Part shown: positions 35,508-44,939 of the stretch, one piece after another
How the letters are laid out: every line of letters starts with the position of its first letter
Numbering within the stretch: the first letter of the stretch is position 1
The notes under the pieces: model-generated
Seen by the model: only the letters and a program-made list of their open reading frames with translations
Database searches by the model: none
Told to the model about the DNA's origin: nothing
Program-made: the position numbers and the translations under genes
DNA from: Fibrobacteraceae bacterium
Lineage (GTDB): Bacteria; Fibrobacterota; Fibrobacteria; Fibrobacterales; Fibrobacteraceae
DNA: 64,000 nucleotides
Reading direction: 5' to 3'
NCBI GenBank assembly: GCA_017631885.1
Contig: JAGBSH010000031.1
Location: 1 to 64,000 of the forward strand

Positions 35508-37259
35508 TTATGGCAATTTCGGTAAAGTAATTAATTTTTCTAAAACATTTTCACCTGGTTGCAAAACCAAAGTATCTAAAGGTGTGCGCCAAGGTTTTGC
35601 AAAGCGCAATGGTTCTAAACTTCCGACATCTAAACAACCATTGGAATCTGGATAAAAATAATCTAGTAGATACTTTCCATCTAACAAAGATTCCATTTTA
35701 AAAGAACCATCTTCAAGAGAAAGAGTATCTTTTATTTCACCTGTTTCTACGCTGCGCAAGCGAATTTTTATTTTGCCTTGTGTTGTGGAAATTTTCCCTT
35801 GTAAAGTAGCCACACGCAATTTAGGAGCCGTTTCAAATGAAGCAAGAACTTTGTATTTTGTTTCAACAATCGTATCGCGTTTTCCTGTGCTATCTGGGAG
35901 AGCTAAGGTAGAATCTAAATAGCGTTGTTGCAATGAAATTTTGGCGTCATAAGGCAAAAGCGTCAAGGATTGCACTTCAAAATTTGCGGCATCTTTTCTT
36001 ATAACTTTTACTGGCAAAGTATCTTTTCTCACAACAAAAAACAAATCTTTTTCCAAGGTATCGCCATAAACGACTTTATCGTAAGTCAATAAAACTGGTT
36101 TCTCTGGGAACACTAACTTTTGACCAGAACGCGGAATAACTGTTGCTAAATTTGCAGGGAATGTGTCATTTGGAAATTCTCTCCAAATAAATTCAAACTC
36201 ATTTTGTAATGTATCTAAATACCTTCCTAAAGAATCTTTTGCAAACGCACACTTAAACACATAAGAAGAATCTTTTACAGGGACAACTGAAATAGCAAAT
36301 GCTGGTTTACCATTAGGGGCAAGAATTTTTTGCAAAGAATCTAAGACTTTTTTATTGGAACCATAAAGCATACAGCCTTTTAACGAATCTGGATTTACAG
36401 CGGCATTAAATATCGGCTGGATAACGGTTGCTCCTAACTGTTTTACTGAATCTAAAACGACTTCCGATGTATCTAAATTGCCTAAAGGCAACCATAGAGA
36501 ATCTTTAAAAAGAGAATCTAGTGAAATATCTCCATAAATTCCGCCAGGTTCTGTCGTCTGATCAAGTCGTCTATTTCCATTAGCATCAACAAATGCAACA
36601 ATTCTGTATTTACCTAGAGAAAGCCCAATCACTTTAAAGAACCCATTTGAATCGGCTTGAGTAAAAAAGAGTGGAATTTCTTTTGTTAAAAATGGAACAG
36701 TATCTGGAGCATTCAAAAGAGAATCGCGATATTTTTTCAAATAGTTTCTTTTACTTCTTTCTGTTCCTAATGGATACAACCCAATACTAGGCAATTCTTT
36801 TGCAGCAACCATTTCTTGAGTCAAAAGTACTTTCCCTGACAAAGATAATGAATCTATATGATTACCTGTGGAAAAAGCAAGTTGAAACGGAGGCGCAATA
36901 GCATTACCTCGTAAATCTTTTAAAGCGTTTCCTAAAGTTAATGTATAAGTTGTATTTGAATCAAGAACAGCATTTGAAGAAATTTCTAAAACATCTCCTG
37001 AAACTTTTAACTTTATTTTTTTTTCTAAAGGCGGAGAAATTACAACTGCATTTCTTGGAAGAGACGATTGAATCCATTCATCAAATTCTAAACGCACAAA
37101 AAGTTCTGTTGGCATATTCGTTGCGTTTGGCATAGGATAAACTGCCGCGACACGAGGCGCTAATTTATCTTCAGGACCGCCACTTGGAGCCACAACGGTT
37201 GCACATGCTAAAAGCAAAAGCAACAAACTCAAAAGAAGTAATCTCCAAGAGAATTTCAT
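35508..37259 (-). CDS. Lipoprotein with Ig-like (Big_5) domain
   Basis: The 583-residue protein has a lipoprotein signal (LLLLSLLLLLLAC) and then the sequence APSGGPEDKLAPRVAAVYPMPNAT, the usual entry to a bacterial Ig-like domain (about 30-135; NTTYTLTLGNALKDLRGN). A carboxypeptidase-like segment around 200-240 (GFFKVIGLSLGKYRIVAFVDANGN) and beta-rich regions follow. Similar lipoproteins are common in Bacteroidota and Fibrobacterota but have no assigned role. The ATG at 37259 has AAAGG six bases upstream and overlaps lepB's end by none. It is probably co-transcribed with lepB and dinG. Confidence 0.78.
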   Translation of the reverse strand: MKFSWRLLLLSLLLLLLACATVVAPSGGPEDKLAPRVAAVYPMPNATNMPTELFVRLEFDEWIQSSLPRNAVVISPPLEKKIKLKVSGDVLEISSNAVLDSNTTYTLTLGNALKDLRGNAIAPPFQLAFSTGNHIDSLSLSGKVLLTQEMVAAKELPSIGLYPLGTERSKRNYLKKYRDSLLNAPDTVPFLTKEIPLFFTQADSNGFFKVIGLSLGKYRIVAFVDANGNRRLDQTTEPGGIYGDISLDSLFKDSLWLPLGNLDTSEVVLDSVKQLGATVIQPIFNAAVNPDSLKGCMLYGSNKKVLDSLQKILAPNGKPAFAISVVPVKDSSYVFKCAFAKDSLGRYLDTLQNEFEFIWREFPNDTFPANLATVIPRSGQKLVFPEKPVLLTYDKVVYGDTLEKDLFFVVRKDTLPVKVIRKDAANFEVQSLTLLPYDAKISLQQRYLDSTLALPDSTGKRDTIVETKYKVLASFETAPKLRVATLQGKISTTQGKIKIRLRSVETGEIKDTLSLEDGSFKMESLLDGKYLLDYFYPDSNGCLDVGSLEPLRFAKPWRTPLDTLVLQPGENVLEKLITLPKLP

Positions 37260-37269
37260 TAAAAACCTT

Positions 37270-38631
37270 TTACTTTCCAATCAAGTGAATGACTTTTCCC
37301 AGACGCGTCCAACGGATTTTAAATGGAATTCGCCACCACGTAAATGGTTTATTCAAGGCAAATGTGCCGTCGCTATTTTCAAACGAGAAATAAATCACGA
37401 ATGCTTTGGCTTTGATATTTCTTGTTGCCACCATTCCCCAATAACGGCTATCAGCAGAATTATCTCTATTATCTCCCATCATAAAATAAACTGGTGCTTG
37501 AACAACATATTTTGTGATAGGTTTTCCATCAAATAAAATCTGGTACTTCAAATCATAAACATCAGCAGAAACTAAAGTATCTGCATTGAGCGAATCTTTA
37601 GAAAGAGAATCAATTACAGGTTTTACTGCATTTAAAGCTTTTATATGGTTTTCTAAATCTTGTAATTGAGTCCCTTCAAAATTCATGTAGGAAACTTGGC
37701 GAGTAAAGCCTTCAAATTTCTTTCTCGGGTCAATCATTGGTAAAAAGCCTGTGCGAGCAAAAGAAGTAAAGAAAGCAAAAGATACAGGACCTTCTAATGT
37801 ATCGCCTTGCTGTAAAGAAATTCCCACTGCTTGACGATTAGCCAAAACCGTATTCAAAAGTAGCCCTCTATCACTTTCTACAGGGACTTTAAAATCATCA
37901 AAAACAAAATTATCTGCTGGCAAACCATTGATAGACAAATGCAAATCTAATTCTACTTTTACATCTGGGTTTTCTTGCACTATTAAAGAACGAATGCGCC
38001 ATAATTCATAAAGAGAAAGAGAATCTAAATATAATGTATCTTGTGGCATAGGTAAACGGAATTTAGCCACATAATCTCTTGGAGAATAACTCCTATAAGT
38101 TGCCGTAAACTTTCCATAACCTGGGAGATTTTTTTGTTCTACACCATTTAAATAAAAACGGCCTTCTTTAATTTCTATTGTATCACCACTTAAAGCAACA
38201 CAACGTTTGATAAAATCTTTGGGCCCATCAGCATAATGCACCAAGTGTGGATTTCCATTTTCAGGTTTTGAATCCCAATATAAATTTCCAAACATCAAAG
38301 CATTTACCAAATGCGTGTAGCGTTTAGAATCATAGTCAGGATATTCAGGTTCTCCAGGGTAACGGAATATAACAACATCACCCCGCTCTGGTGTTGTTAA
38401 TGCCGGGAACTTTTCATCTGAAAAAGGTATCGGTGAACCATAAACAAATTTCAATCCCAATAAAAAATCACCTACTAATAAGGTATCTTCCATAGAACCA
38501 CTTGGTATTTGAAAAGCCTGTATAACATATTGAATAACAATAAGAGCTAAAGCAACAGGAACTAAAATTTCCCGAGCAACACCTTTTAAAAAACGGCCTA
38601 CAAAAGAATCTGTTTTTGCTGTCTTTTCCAT
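37270..38631 (-). CDS. lepB: Signal peptidase I with large insertion
   Basis: LepB cleaves Sec and Tat signal peptides with a Ser/Lys dyad. The 453-residue protein has one N-terminal membrane segment (about 20-40), Ser46 in IPSGSMEDTL, Lys142 in FIKRCVALSGDTIEI, and box E GDNRDNSADSRYWG near residue 405. Between them lies an extra domain of roughly 220 residues (about 165-390), making it longer than E. coli LepB (324). Similar insertions are known from Bacteroidota. I use the ATG at 38631 (GGAAG upstream), since an upstream frame would include a hairpin at 38648-38679. Confidence 0.9.
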   Translation of the reverse strand: MEKTAKTDSFVGRFLKGVAREILVPVALALIVIQYVIQAFQIPSGSMEDTLLVGDFLLGLKFVYGSPIPFSDEKFPALTTPERGDVVIFRYPGEPEYPDYDSKRYTHLVNALMFGNLYWDSKPENGNPHLVHYADGPKDFIKRCVALSGDTIEIKEGRFYLNGVEQKNLPGYGKFTATYRSYSPRDYVAKFRLPMPQDTLYLDSLSLYELWRIRSLIVQENPDVKVELDLHLSINGLPADNFVFDDFKVPVESDRGLLLNTVLANRQAVGISLQQGDTLEGPVSFAFFTSFARTGFLPMIDPRKKFEGFTRQVSYMNFEGTQLQDLENHIKALNAVKPVIDSLSKDSLNADTLVSADVYDLKYQILFDGKPITKYVVQAPVYFMMGDNRDNSADSRYWGMVATRNIKAKAFVIYFSFENSDGTFALNKPFTWWRIPFKIRWTRLGKVIHLIGK

Positions 38632-38647
38632 AGCTTCCAAAAATAGA

Positions 38648-38679
38648 AAATCGTATAGACTTCTACGTCTATACGATTT
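38648..38679 (-). terminator. Strong hairpin between the LytTR regulator gene and lepB
   Basis: Thirteen-base perfect arms (AAATCGTATAGAC at 38648-38660, complement at 38667-38679) enclose a six-base loop. On the minus strand it lies 16 bases after the regulator's stop and is followed by TTTTCTATTTTT, a broken T-run, just before the lepB ribosome site. It may act as a terminator or attenuator, or protect the mRNA end. Confidence 0.6.
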
Positions 38680-38695
38680 CAAAAACACTCTCAAT

Positions 38696-39457
38696 TTAAA
38701 GACTTCGAACTCTTTTTACAAAATTCCGACTTACAGGAATTGCAGTCCTTGCTTTATCTTTCAGAACAACACACAAACGCCCAACATCTCCTCTTTGAAT
38801 TTCTGCAATATAATCTATGGCTAAAAGATGTGCTCGATGAACTCGAACAAATTCTTGAGGATCTAGCTTTTTTTCTAATTCAATCAAAGGGACATCAATA
38901 ACATATTGACTCGTAGGCGTATAAATTACAGTATACTTGTCTTCACTTTTAAAACGCACAATTTCATCAACAGGAACCAGTACAATTTTTTCACCAATTC
39001 GAACTTGAATGCGTTGCATATATTGGTTACTAAAACGAGCAAGAACTTGATTTAATTTTTCCCAAAAAGGCCCTATAGGTTCTTGTGTAACAGAAGGACG
39101 AAGTGCACGAATTTTTTCTATCGTTTTTTGCAGACGTTCTTCAGCAATAGGTTTTAGCAAATAATCAACAACATCTTCTTCAAAAGAATTCAAAGCATAA
39201 TTATCATACGCTGTAGTGAATACAATAAAGAAGTCTTCATCTTGAATTTCTTGAAGCATTTCAAAAGCATTTTTATCTGGCAATTGAATATCAAGAAAAA
39301 CTAAATCTGGCTTTAATTCTTTAATTTTTTCTACAGCTTGCATTGCCGAAGAAGCTTCTCCTATAATTTCAATATCTTCTGGATACGCCTCTAAAAGAGA
39401 ACGCATACGAATTCTTGCAAGAGGTTCATCATCTATTATCAATGTTTTACACGCCAT
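38696..39457 (-). CDS. LytTR-family response regulator
   Basis: The 253-residue protein has a receiver domain (about 3-120; acidic pair DDE at 9-11, phospho-acceptor in LVFLDIQLPD, Thr in FTTAYD, Lys in LLKPI) and a LytTR DNA-binding domain (about 150-253; RIQVRIGEKIVLVPVDEIVRFKSED, FVRVHRAHLLA). No sensor kinase is adjacent, so its partner is elsewhere. GGAGAAAT lies upstream of the ATG. It follows a small lipoprotein gene by one base. Confidence 0.92.
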   Translation of the reverse strand: MACKTLIIDDEPLARIRMRSLLEAYPEDIEIIGEASSAMQAVEKIKELKPDLVFLDIQLPDKNAFEMLQEIQDEDFFIVFTTAYDNYALNSFEEDVVDYLLKPIAEERLQKTIEKIRALRPSVTQEPIGPFWEKLNQVLARFSNQYMQRIQVRIGEKIVLVPVDEIVRFKSEDKYTVIYTPTSQYVIDVPLIELEKKLDPQEFVRVHRAHLLAIDYIAEIQRGDVGRLCVVLKDKARTAIPVSRNFVKRVRSL

Positions 39458-39458
39458 A

Positions 39459-39887
39459 TTATTTCTCCACGGTTTTCAACATTCTAAAGAGTGTATAAAA
39501 ATTGCTGTCGGCATCTAAAAAAGGTTCTCCAGTAGGATTCAAAAAAACATATTGTAAATCACTGGTTTGTTTAAATTTCCATACTTTTGCAGAAGATTTA
39601 AATTTAAAAATCAAAACACTTGATGAATCTTGATAAGTTAAAGTGTCTAAACGCGTTTCTAAAGAATCATATAAAATTCTCTCTGTTAAAAAAGCATTCC
39701 CTATGGAATCTAATTGCAACTGAATCTGATGTGCTTTAGCATTCTCTAATGGCAATCGCCCCGCATAAAGACCGACAACACCTTTAGGTTTTTCTATTTT
39801 AGGCAAATCAGGAAGTGGTTGTTTTTCTTCTGAAGAACAAGCAAAAAACAACAAAGAAACTATTGAATAAAAGAAAATCTTTTTCAT
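39459..39887 (-). CDS. Small lipoprotein, possibly NlpE-like
   Basis: The 142-residue protein has a lipoprotein signal (IFFYSIVSLLFFACSS), a Pro-rich linker and a beta-barrel-like domain starting GVVGLYAGRLPLENAKAHQIQLQLD. That block recalls NlpE-type domains (YxGxLP...), but the usual CxxC is absent. I use the ATG at 39887 rather than an upstream TTG. It is one base from the LytTR regulator and may report envelope state to it, which is inference from position. Confidence 0.55.
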   Translation of the reverse strand: MKKIFFYSIVSLLFFACSSEEKQPLPDLPKIEKPKGVVGLYAGRLPLENAKAHQIQLQLDSIGNAFLTERILYDSLETRLDTLTYQDSSSVLIFKFKSSAKVWKFKQTSDLQYVFLNPTGEPFLDADSNFYTLFRMLKTVEK

Positions 39888-39950
39888 TGAATACAATGTA
39901 GTAAAAAAGATTTTCTCTTTTTTGTAGTTGTAAAAAAATCGGACAGCCGT

Positions 39951-40838
39951 TTATTTTTTCAAGACAATACGAAAACCGCGATTATAAAGCGCTTCTTCAG
40001 GCAAGGCTTTTTCTCTATTATCACTAGCAAGTTCAGCTAAAGACGAAGACCAAGAACCGCCACGGAAAACGCGTTCAGACCCCTTCTCAGGACCTCTAGG
40101 ATTTTCTTCAAAAGACACCCCTGAATAAGCTGAATACCAATCTTCTGTCCATTCAGAAACATTTCCTGCCATATCATAAAGTCCATAAGCATTAGGCAAA
40201 AAACTACCAACAGGCGTTACTCCTGACTCAGAATAATAATTTGCATACAAATGAGTTTTATCAGAAGCACCCCAATAATACTTTGTAGATGTCCCTGCTC
40301 GAATGGCTATTTCCCATTCAGCTTCTCTTGGTAAGCGAATAGTTGAATCTAGCGAAAGAATTTTTAAATCCAGTAAAACACCAGCAGTTCCCACAGAAGA
40401 ATAAACATAATTTGTATCTAACCCATACGCTTTAGAAAGCGCATTACAAAAACGAACTGCATCATACCAAGAAACATTCGTTACTGGCAAAGAATCACCT
40501 TCTTTTTTTTGAGTTGGCAAATCTAAATAGGTTGCATATTGTTTTTGCGTAATTTCTGTTTCTAAAATTTGAAAAGGCGAAACTGTTACTTCTGTTACTC
40601 CACGAATAAATTGTGATTTCGGAATAGAAACCCATTTCATTCCTAAAGAATCTTCAATATTCTCTTGTGAAGAAGATGATGACAAAGAAGGTTCTACAGA
40701 AGAACTATTTGCAGAGCCATTCCCTTCTGGCGTAAAATTTTCTAATTCTTCTGAAGAAGAAACTGTATTTGAACAAGCATTCACAAGAAGCAAAATGCAA
40801 GCAAAAGAAAGAAAAAACAAAATGCTATTCTTTCTCAT
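39951..40838 (-). CDS. SUMF1/FGE-type domain lipoprotein
   Basis: The 295-residue protein has a lipoprotein signal (LLLVNAC), a serine-rich linker of the kind seen in Fibrobacter surface lipoproteins, and a formylglycine-generating-enzyme-like domain (about 65-295): EITQKQYATYL, PVTNVSWYDAVRFCNALS, RLPREAEWEIAIRAG, YGLYDMAGNVSEWTEDWY and the closing VFRGGSWSSS to NRGFRIVLKK. The active-site cysteine pair of true sulfatase-modifying enzymes is not visible, so a C-type-lectin-like binding role is likelier. AGAGG precedes the ATG. It follows the M6-like gene by nine bases. Confidence 0.83.
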   Translation of the reverse strand: MRKNSILFFLSFACILLLVNACSNTVSSSEELENFTPEGNGSANSSSVEPSLSSSSSQENIEDSLGMKWVSIPKSQFIRGVTEVTVSPFQILETEITQKQYATYLDLPTQKKEGDSLPVTNVSWYDAVRFCNALSKAYGLDTNYVYSSVGTAGVLLDLKILSLDSTIRLPREAEWEIAIRAGTSTKYYWGASDKTHLYANYYSESGVTPVGSFLPNAYGLYDMAGNVSEWTEDWYSAYSGVSFEENPRGPEKGSERVFRGGSWSSSLAELASDNREKALPEEALYNRGFRIVLKK

Positions 40839-40847
40839 AAAAACCTC

Positions 40848-43800
40848 TTAACGAATAACTCCTAAACGATATATTTTTTTCTTTGTCTTTCCACTTTCAA
40901 AATGAACTTTCAGGCGAACAGTATAGACATCACTTCCTAAGGAAGAAAGATCGATAGCATCCCATTGATTCATTCCTTTTTTCGGATATAACATTTTTTC
41001 TTTGCGAACGCAAAGGCCTGTTATGTCAAAAATTTCAATTGTTGCATACTCTGCATCAGAACCTATTTCAAAACGAGATTTTGCATTGCCACCCCTGACA
41101 GGGTTTGGATACATATAAAAATCTTTGATTTCATCTTTGTCTTTTTCTGAAACAGGTTCTTTTAAAATAGAAACATCAAACCACGCATTGCGTTCATTTC
41201 CATTCCCAGGCATAGCCCAATTAGTATTTCTTTCTTTAGCACTTGGCAAGCGGAAAGCGGCTACATTATTTCTATGAAACGCATATAATTCAAGACCTTT
41301 AAGCGAATCAACCGCATTACCAACTAAAATAGTCATTGGCTTAATAGTATCTCCATATTCAAAGGTGCCAGCTTGTAAAGGAAATTGTTTGTCTAGCATT
41401 TTACCTTTACCTGTAAATGCATACAACAAGCCACCTGGTGCCGGAGCTAAAATTTCAGGCAATGAATCACCTACAACATCAACCAATAACGGGTCTGTAG
41501 AAAATTCATATTCAGAAAGGCCTCTCGTAAAACGAGCAGGGAACCCCGGAAGAGCTATACCTCGAGAATCTACAGCATACACTTTATTTTCTCCAAGAAA
41601 AACAGCATCGGGCAAACCATCACCTTGTAAATCAGCAATAGCTATTGGTGACGTTTCATGATAACTCAAACCTTCTTGTGAAGAACCTCTGTCATATTGT
41701 CTTGGAGTTGAAAGTAATGAAAGGGAATCCCCTACTTTTACAAAAGTTCCATAGCCTTTACTTCCAAGAACAAAAACTTCTGAAATGCCATTTCTATCAA
41801 AATCAGAACAAGCCACTCGGAATTTTTGGTTCTTCGGTGAAAGAACACCCTTCACATTTTGCGGTAATTGAAAACTCTTTTTATTGCCCTCTAAATCACT
41901 CACAAATAATTTTCCTGTTTTACCTGCAACTACAAATTGTAATTTTTCATCTTTACAAATTGCCAAATCTTCTGCCAAAAAATCTTCTGGAAAATCAATT
42001 GTTTCTTTTAAAGTCCATTTTCCAAAAACTGGATAAAATTGTAATTGCTTTTTAGTCGCTAATAAAGCAAGAGAATCAATAATCACAGGACCTATTAAAG
42101 GGTCTTGAACTTTTAGAACTTCGGAACTTGGGCGAACTAAATCCAAATCAGAAAATAACTCGGTCCGGACCATTTTATTTTTATGTAACGAAACAACAAT
42201 ATTATTAGTAGAAGCAAGCCCAATTAATTCTCCAAAACGTCCTAATCTATACAGAGGTTGTTCTTTAATGGAATCTTTTTCAGAAACTAGAGAAAGAGAA
42301 ACTGATGTATCCGATTCTACCAAAGGTTCGCCAAAAGCAGAAATAGCCTGAAGTGTGCCATTTTCACTTCCAAATACTAACAACCGTTCTCCATCTCTAC
42401 CAAGCATTGATGATGGATAATCAGCTAAAACTGCTGCTCTTGGGAAAGAATTCAGACCAACAGATTTTGGAAATTCTCCTGATGGTAAAGAAAGATCTTC
42501 AAATGCTATAGTAACTGAAATTACAGGAGAGGCAAAATTCAAAACACTATCTCCCATAAAGGAATTTGCATTTTTTTCTTTTCTAAATTCTTTTGGCAAA
42601 GACGCTGTTATCTGAATTCCAGTATACCCCCCTTGAACCGTTGCTGTGTTACCAAAACCATTTGGTTTAATGGTAAATACAGTATCAAATACGGAATCTT
42701 TTTTCACACGCAAATGCGGAATAATGTCTGTTCCAGAACCATAATCAAATGCATCTTGCCCTAAAGCATTTTTAAATGTTTTTCCAACTGTCAATAATCC
42801 ATCGGCTTCTACCAATGAAATGCCAAATTGATGATCGCGCAAAGTATCGCCGCCCCAAAAATTAGTAACTCCATAAGGCAAAGATTCTTTTAAATACCAT
42901 TCATTCACTTTCCATACAACAATCCCTGAAGCAGGCAAAACAGCATCATAAGAGGACGAACCAACAATTATCCCCTTCGCTTTGCGCGTATTCTTTTTAC
43001 ACTTACCTTTTGTACAAATACTGTCTTCAAAAACCAAAGAAAGACTATCTACAGGGAGCATTTTTGAAACAATGGTAGAATCATCAGAATCGCCACTCAA
43101 AAATATTTCAACTTCACCTTTTAATGAGGTGGAACGTTGTCTATTTTCTATCAATAAATATTCATTGGCACTCAATGGAACTTTTACAATTTCTGTTCCT
43201 GTATGAGAACCTGCTGCAGAAATATCAATCGTTAATGATTGGCCATATTTAGGTGTTACTTCTTTTACAGAAGACCACCCCATATAAGCTCTTAACCAAG
43301 CCGAAGGCAAAACTGGGAAAAAACCATTCCCGGCATTATACCCAGCAAAATCCATCATATCAAAATAGCCTAATCTTGAAATGCCTTTTACCACATCGTA
43401 TGTATTAGGCATTCCAAGAGCGCGTCCAACCTGATTTACAAGAATACCATTAACGCCCCAATTTAAGCCATCTTGCGAAGCCGTTTCACTCACAACCATC
43501 ACTTCTTTCAATGTATCAATTACAGAGCCTTCAAAAACAATTCCTCGGACTGAATCTCCTTCAGAAAGCCCGACAGAATCAGGAGGCAAATAACTCCAGT
43601 AATCAGCATTTACAAAAACATCCATAAAATCACCTGGAGTATCAGCGCCATTTGTTCCTAAAGAACCGCCATCAACTAAACGACTAGCTCCTGCATGCAA
43701 AATCATGTAAGCTCTTTGAGTATTTTCATTTTTTGACAAAGGAATTTTAAATGGTGAATTTTCAGATTGATGAGCTTTTTTCAAGGCATCAAAAACAAAT

Positions 43801-44213
43801 GTCATATAATCACGACTACGAGCTTCATCAAAATCAGCAACTTTTTCATCATCGCGCTTTGCCGTTCTATTATAATCAATAATGAATTTATCTAACTGAT
43901 AAGCGCTTTTCCCCGTTTCAGGAAACATTCGAAATTTTATCGCTTGTTTTCCATTACTTGCCACTTTAAAATAATCATTCACAAAATCAAAATGTTTGCG
44001 CCAATACGCAACAGTTCCCCGTCTACCTGAAGGGTCCAAACTATAATTTTCTGATGTCTCTCCAGAATCAAAAAGTCCTGTTCCGGTCGTTAAAGAATTA
44101 TCTGTTTTTTCTTCTTTAAATTCTACACGGAGAACAAATACTTCTAAAGTATCTGTCGCAAAAGCAAATCCAGTAAGCCATAAAAACAAAGCAAAAAACA
44201 ACATCTTTTTCAT
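40848..44213 (-). CDS. Secreted M6-metalloprotease-like protein without zinc site, with propeller-like region and T9SS-type C-terminal domain
   Basis: The 1121-residue protein has a signal peptide (ending GFAFA) and an N-terminal region laid out like M6 (InhA-like) peptidases: WRKHFDFVNDYFKVAS, then NWGVNGILVNQVGRALGMPNTYD and DMMDFAGYNAG. In active enzymes the last block reads HEFGH; here residues 260-264 are NQVGR, so both zinc His and the catalytic Glu are lost. The middle (about 570-1000) has FG-GAP/propeller-like stretches (ADLQGDGLPDAVFLG, VVGDSLPEILAPAPGGL). The last 85 residues (FYMYPNPVRGG, IEIFDITGLCVRKE, DLSSLGSDVYTVRLK) resemble a T9SS sorting domain. It is probably a surface binding or structural protein rather than a protease. 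Confidence 0.75.
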   Translation of the reverse strand: MKKMLFFALFLWLTGFAFATDTLEVFVLRVEFKEEKTDNSLTTGTGLFDSGETSENYSLDPSGRRGTVAYWRKHFDFVNDYFKVASNGKQAIKFRMFPETGKSAYQLDKFIIDYNRTAKRDDEKVADFDEARSRDYMTFVFDALKKAHQSENSPFKIPLSKNENTQRAYMILHAGASRLVDGGSLGTNGADTPGDFMDVFVNADYWSYLPPDSVGLSEGDSVRGIVFEGSVIDTLKEVMVVSETASQDGLNWGVNGILVNQVGRALGMPNTYDVVKGISRLGYFDMMDFAGYNAGNGFFPVLPSAWLRAYMGWSSVKEVTPKYGQSLTIDISAAGSHTGTEIVKVPLSANEYLLIENRQRSTSLKGEVEIFLSGDSDDSTIVSKMLPVDSLSLVFEDSICTKGKCKKNTRKAKGIIVGSSSYDAVLPASGIVVWKVNEWYLKESLPYGVTNFWGGDTLRDHQFGISLVEADGLLTVGKTFKNALGQDAFDYGSGTDIIPHLRVKKDSVFDTVFTIKPNGFGNTATVQGGYTGIQITASLPKEFRKEKNANSFMGDSVLNFASPVISVTIAFEDLSLPSGEFPKSVGLNSFPRAAVLADYPSSMLGRDGERLLVFGSENGTLQAISAFGEPLVESDTSVSLSLVSEKDSIKEQPLYRLGRFGELIGLASTNNIVVSLHKNKMVRTELFSDLDLVRPSSEVLKVQDPLIGPVIIDSLALLATKKQLQFYPVFGKWTLKETIDFPEDFLAEDLAICKDEKLQFVVAGKTGKLFVSDLEGNKKSFQLPQNVKGVLSPKNQKFRVACSDFDRNGISEVFVLGSKGYGTFVKVGDSLSLLSTPRQYDRGSSQEGLSYHETSPIAIADLQGDGLPDAVFLGENKVYAVDSRGIALPGFPARFTRGLSEYEFSTDPLLVDVVGDSLPEILAPAPGGLLYAFTGKGKMLDKQFPLQAGTFEYGDTIKPMTILVGNAVDSLKGLELYAFHRNNVAAFRLPSAKERNTNWAMPGNGNERNAWFDVSILKEPVSEKDKDEIKDFYMYPNPVRGGNAKSRFEIGSDAEYATIEIFDITGLCVRKEKMLYPKKGMNQWDAIDLSSLGSDVYTVRLKVHFESGKTKKKIYRLGVIR

Positions 44214-44225
44214 AAAAACCTCAAA

Positions 44226-44906
44226 TCAAATTTTTTGATAACCTAATGGAATAGGAAGCTTCCAAATACTAGAATTCCAAGTCACATCAGTTTTTATCTT
44301 TTTCACTTTTATTCTTAAATACTCTTTACCCTTTTGCAATACTAAAATTTCAGGCCACTTGAAATAAACTCGTTCTAAACCTTTTTCGAGCCAAACCACT
44401 TTTCCGTTTTCTTCGTAAAAAGAAAAAGGGATTCCTGTTTCTTCTGTTGCTTGAACAATTCGGCCATTCAAAGAATCGACACTCTTAATTTCTGTATAGG
44501 TTCTAGGCAAAATCCGTTGCTCAAAAAACGAAGCCACCTGATGAATATTCACCAAAGGAAATTCACTATTTCCAATCATTCCAACTAAATAGCCGTTTCC
44601 TTGTAAATAAGTTCTCTCTGTCGGAAACACAATATTCCATAAAGAATCAGTCCATAAAAGCGAAGCCACTCCTATTCCCATTGGCCCACTTAATTCCAAA
44701 CGATAACGTTTTTCAGGTACCGAAAATAAAACGGCTGAAAATTTTTGCCAGCCACCATCTGGTTTTTGAAATTCTAAAGAAAATGAAGCACGCAGACTAT
44801 CAACCGATTGATTAGAAACAAGAGAAGGCGAAGATGTCTTGGCACTAGAAGCACAACCTTCCAAAAAAATCAAAAATAAACAAGAAATTACTAAAAGCCG
44901 AAACAT
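44226..44906 (-). CDS. LolB/DUF4292-like lipoprotein
   Basis: The 226-residue protein has a lipoprotein signal (LLVISCLFLIFLEGC) and a domain reading FSAVLFSVPEKRYRLELSGPMGIGVASLLWTD, similar to the half-barrel lipid-binding fold of LolB and DUF4292 proteins, which handle lipoproteins at the outer membrane. I prefer the ATG at 44906 (AAGAGAG upstream); an ATG at 44939 next to the previous stop is the alternative. It follows the TPR lipoprotein gene, and that pairing resembles a TPR-lipoprotein plus LolB-like order seen in other diderms. Confidence 0.65.
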   Translation of the reverse strand: MFRLLVISCLFLIFLEGCASSAKTSSPSLVSNQSVDSLRASFSLEFQKPDGGWQKFSAVLFSVPEKRYRLELSGPMGIGVASLLWTDSLWNIVFPTERTYLQGNGYLVGMIGNSEFPLVNIHQVASFFEQRILPRTYTEIKSVDSLNGRIVQATEETGIPFSFYEENGKVVWLEKGLERVYFKWPEILVLQKGKEYLRIKVKKIKTDVTWNSSIWKLPIPLGYQKI

Positions 44907-44939
44907 TTTATTCTCTCTTAAAAACGCCCGGTTTTTCAT

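Noticed and set aside
39932-39953. Terminator after the SUMF1 lipoprotein gene
   Set aside because: Only three GC pairs (CGG/CCG) precede the T-run; too weak to call.
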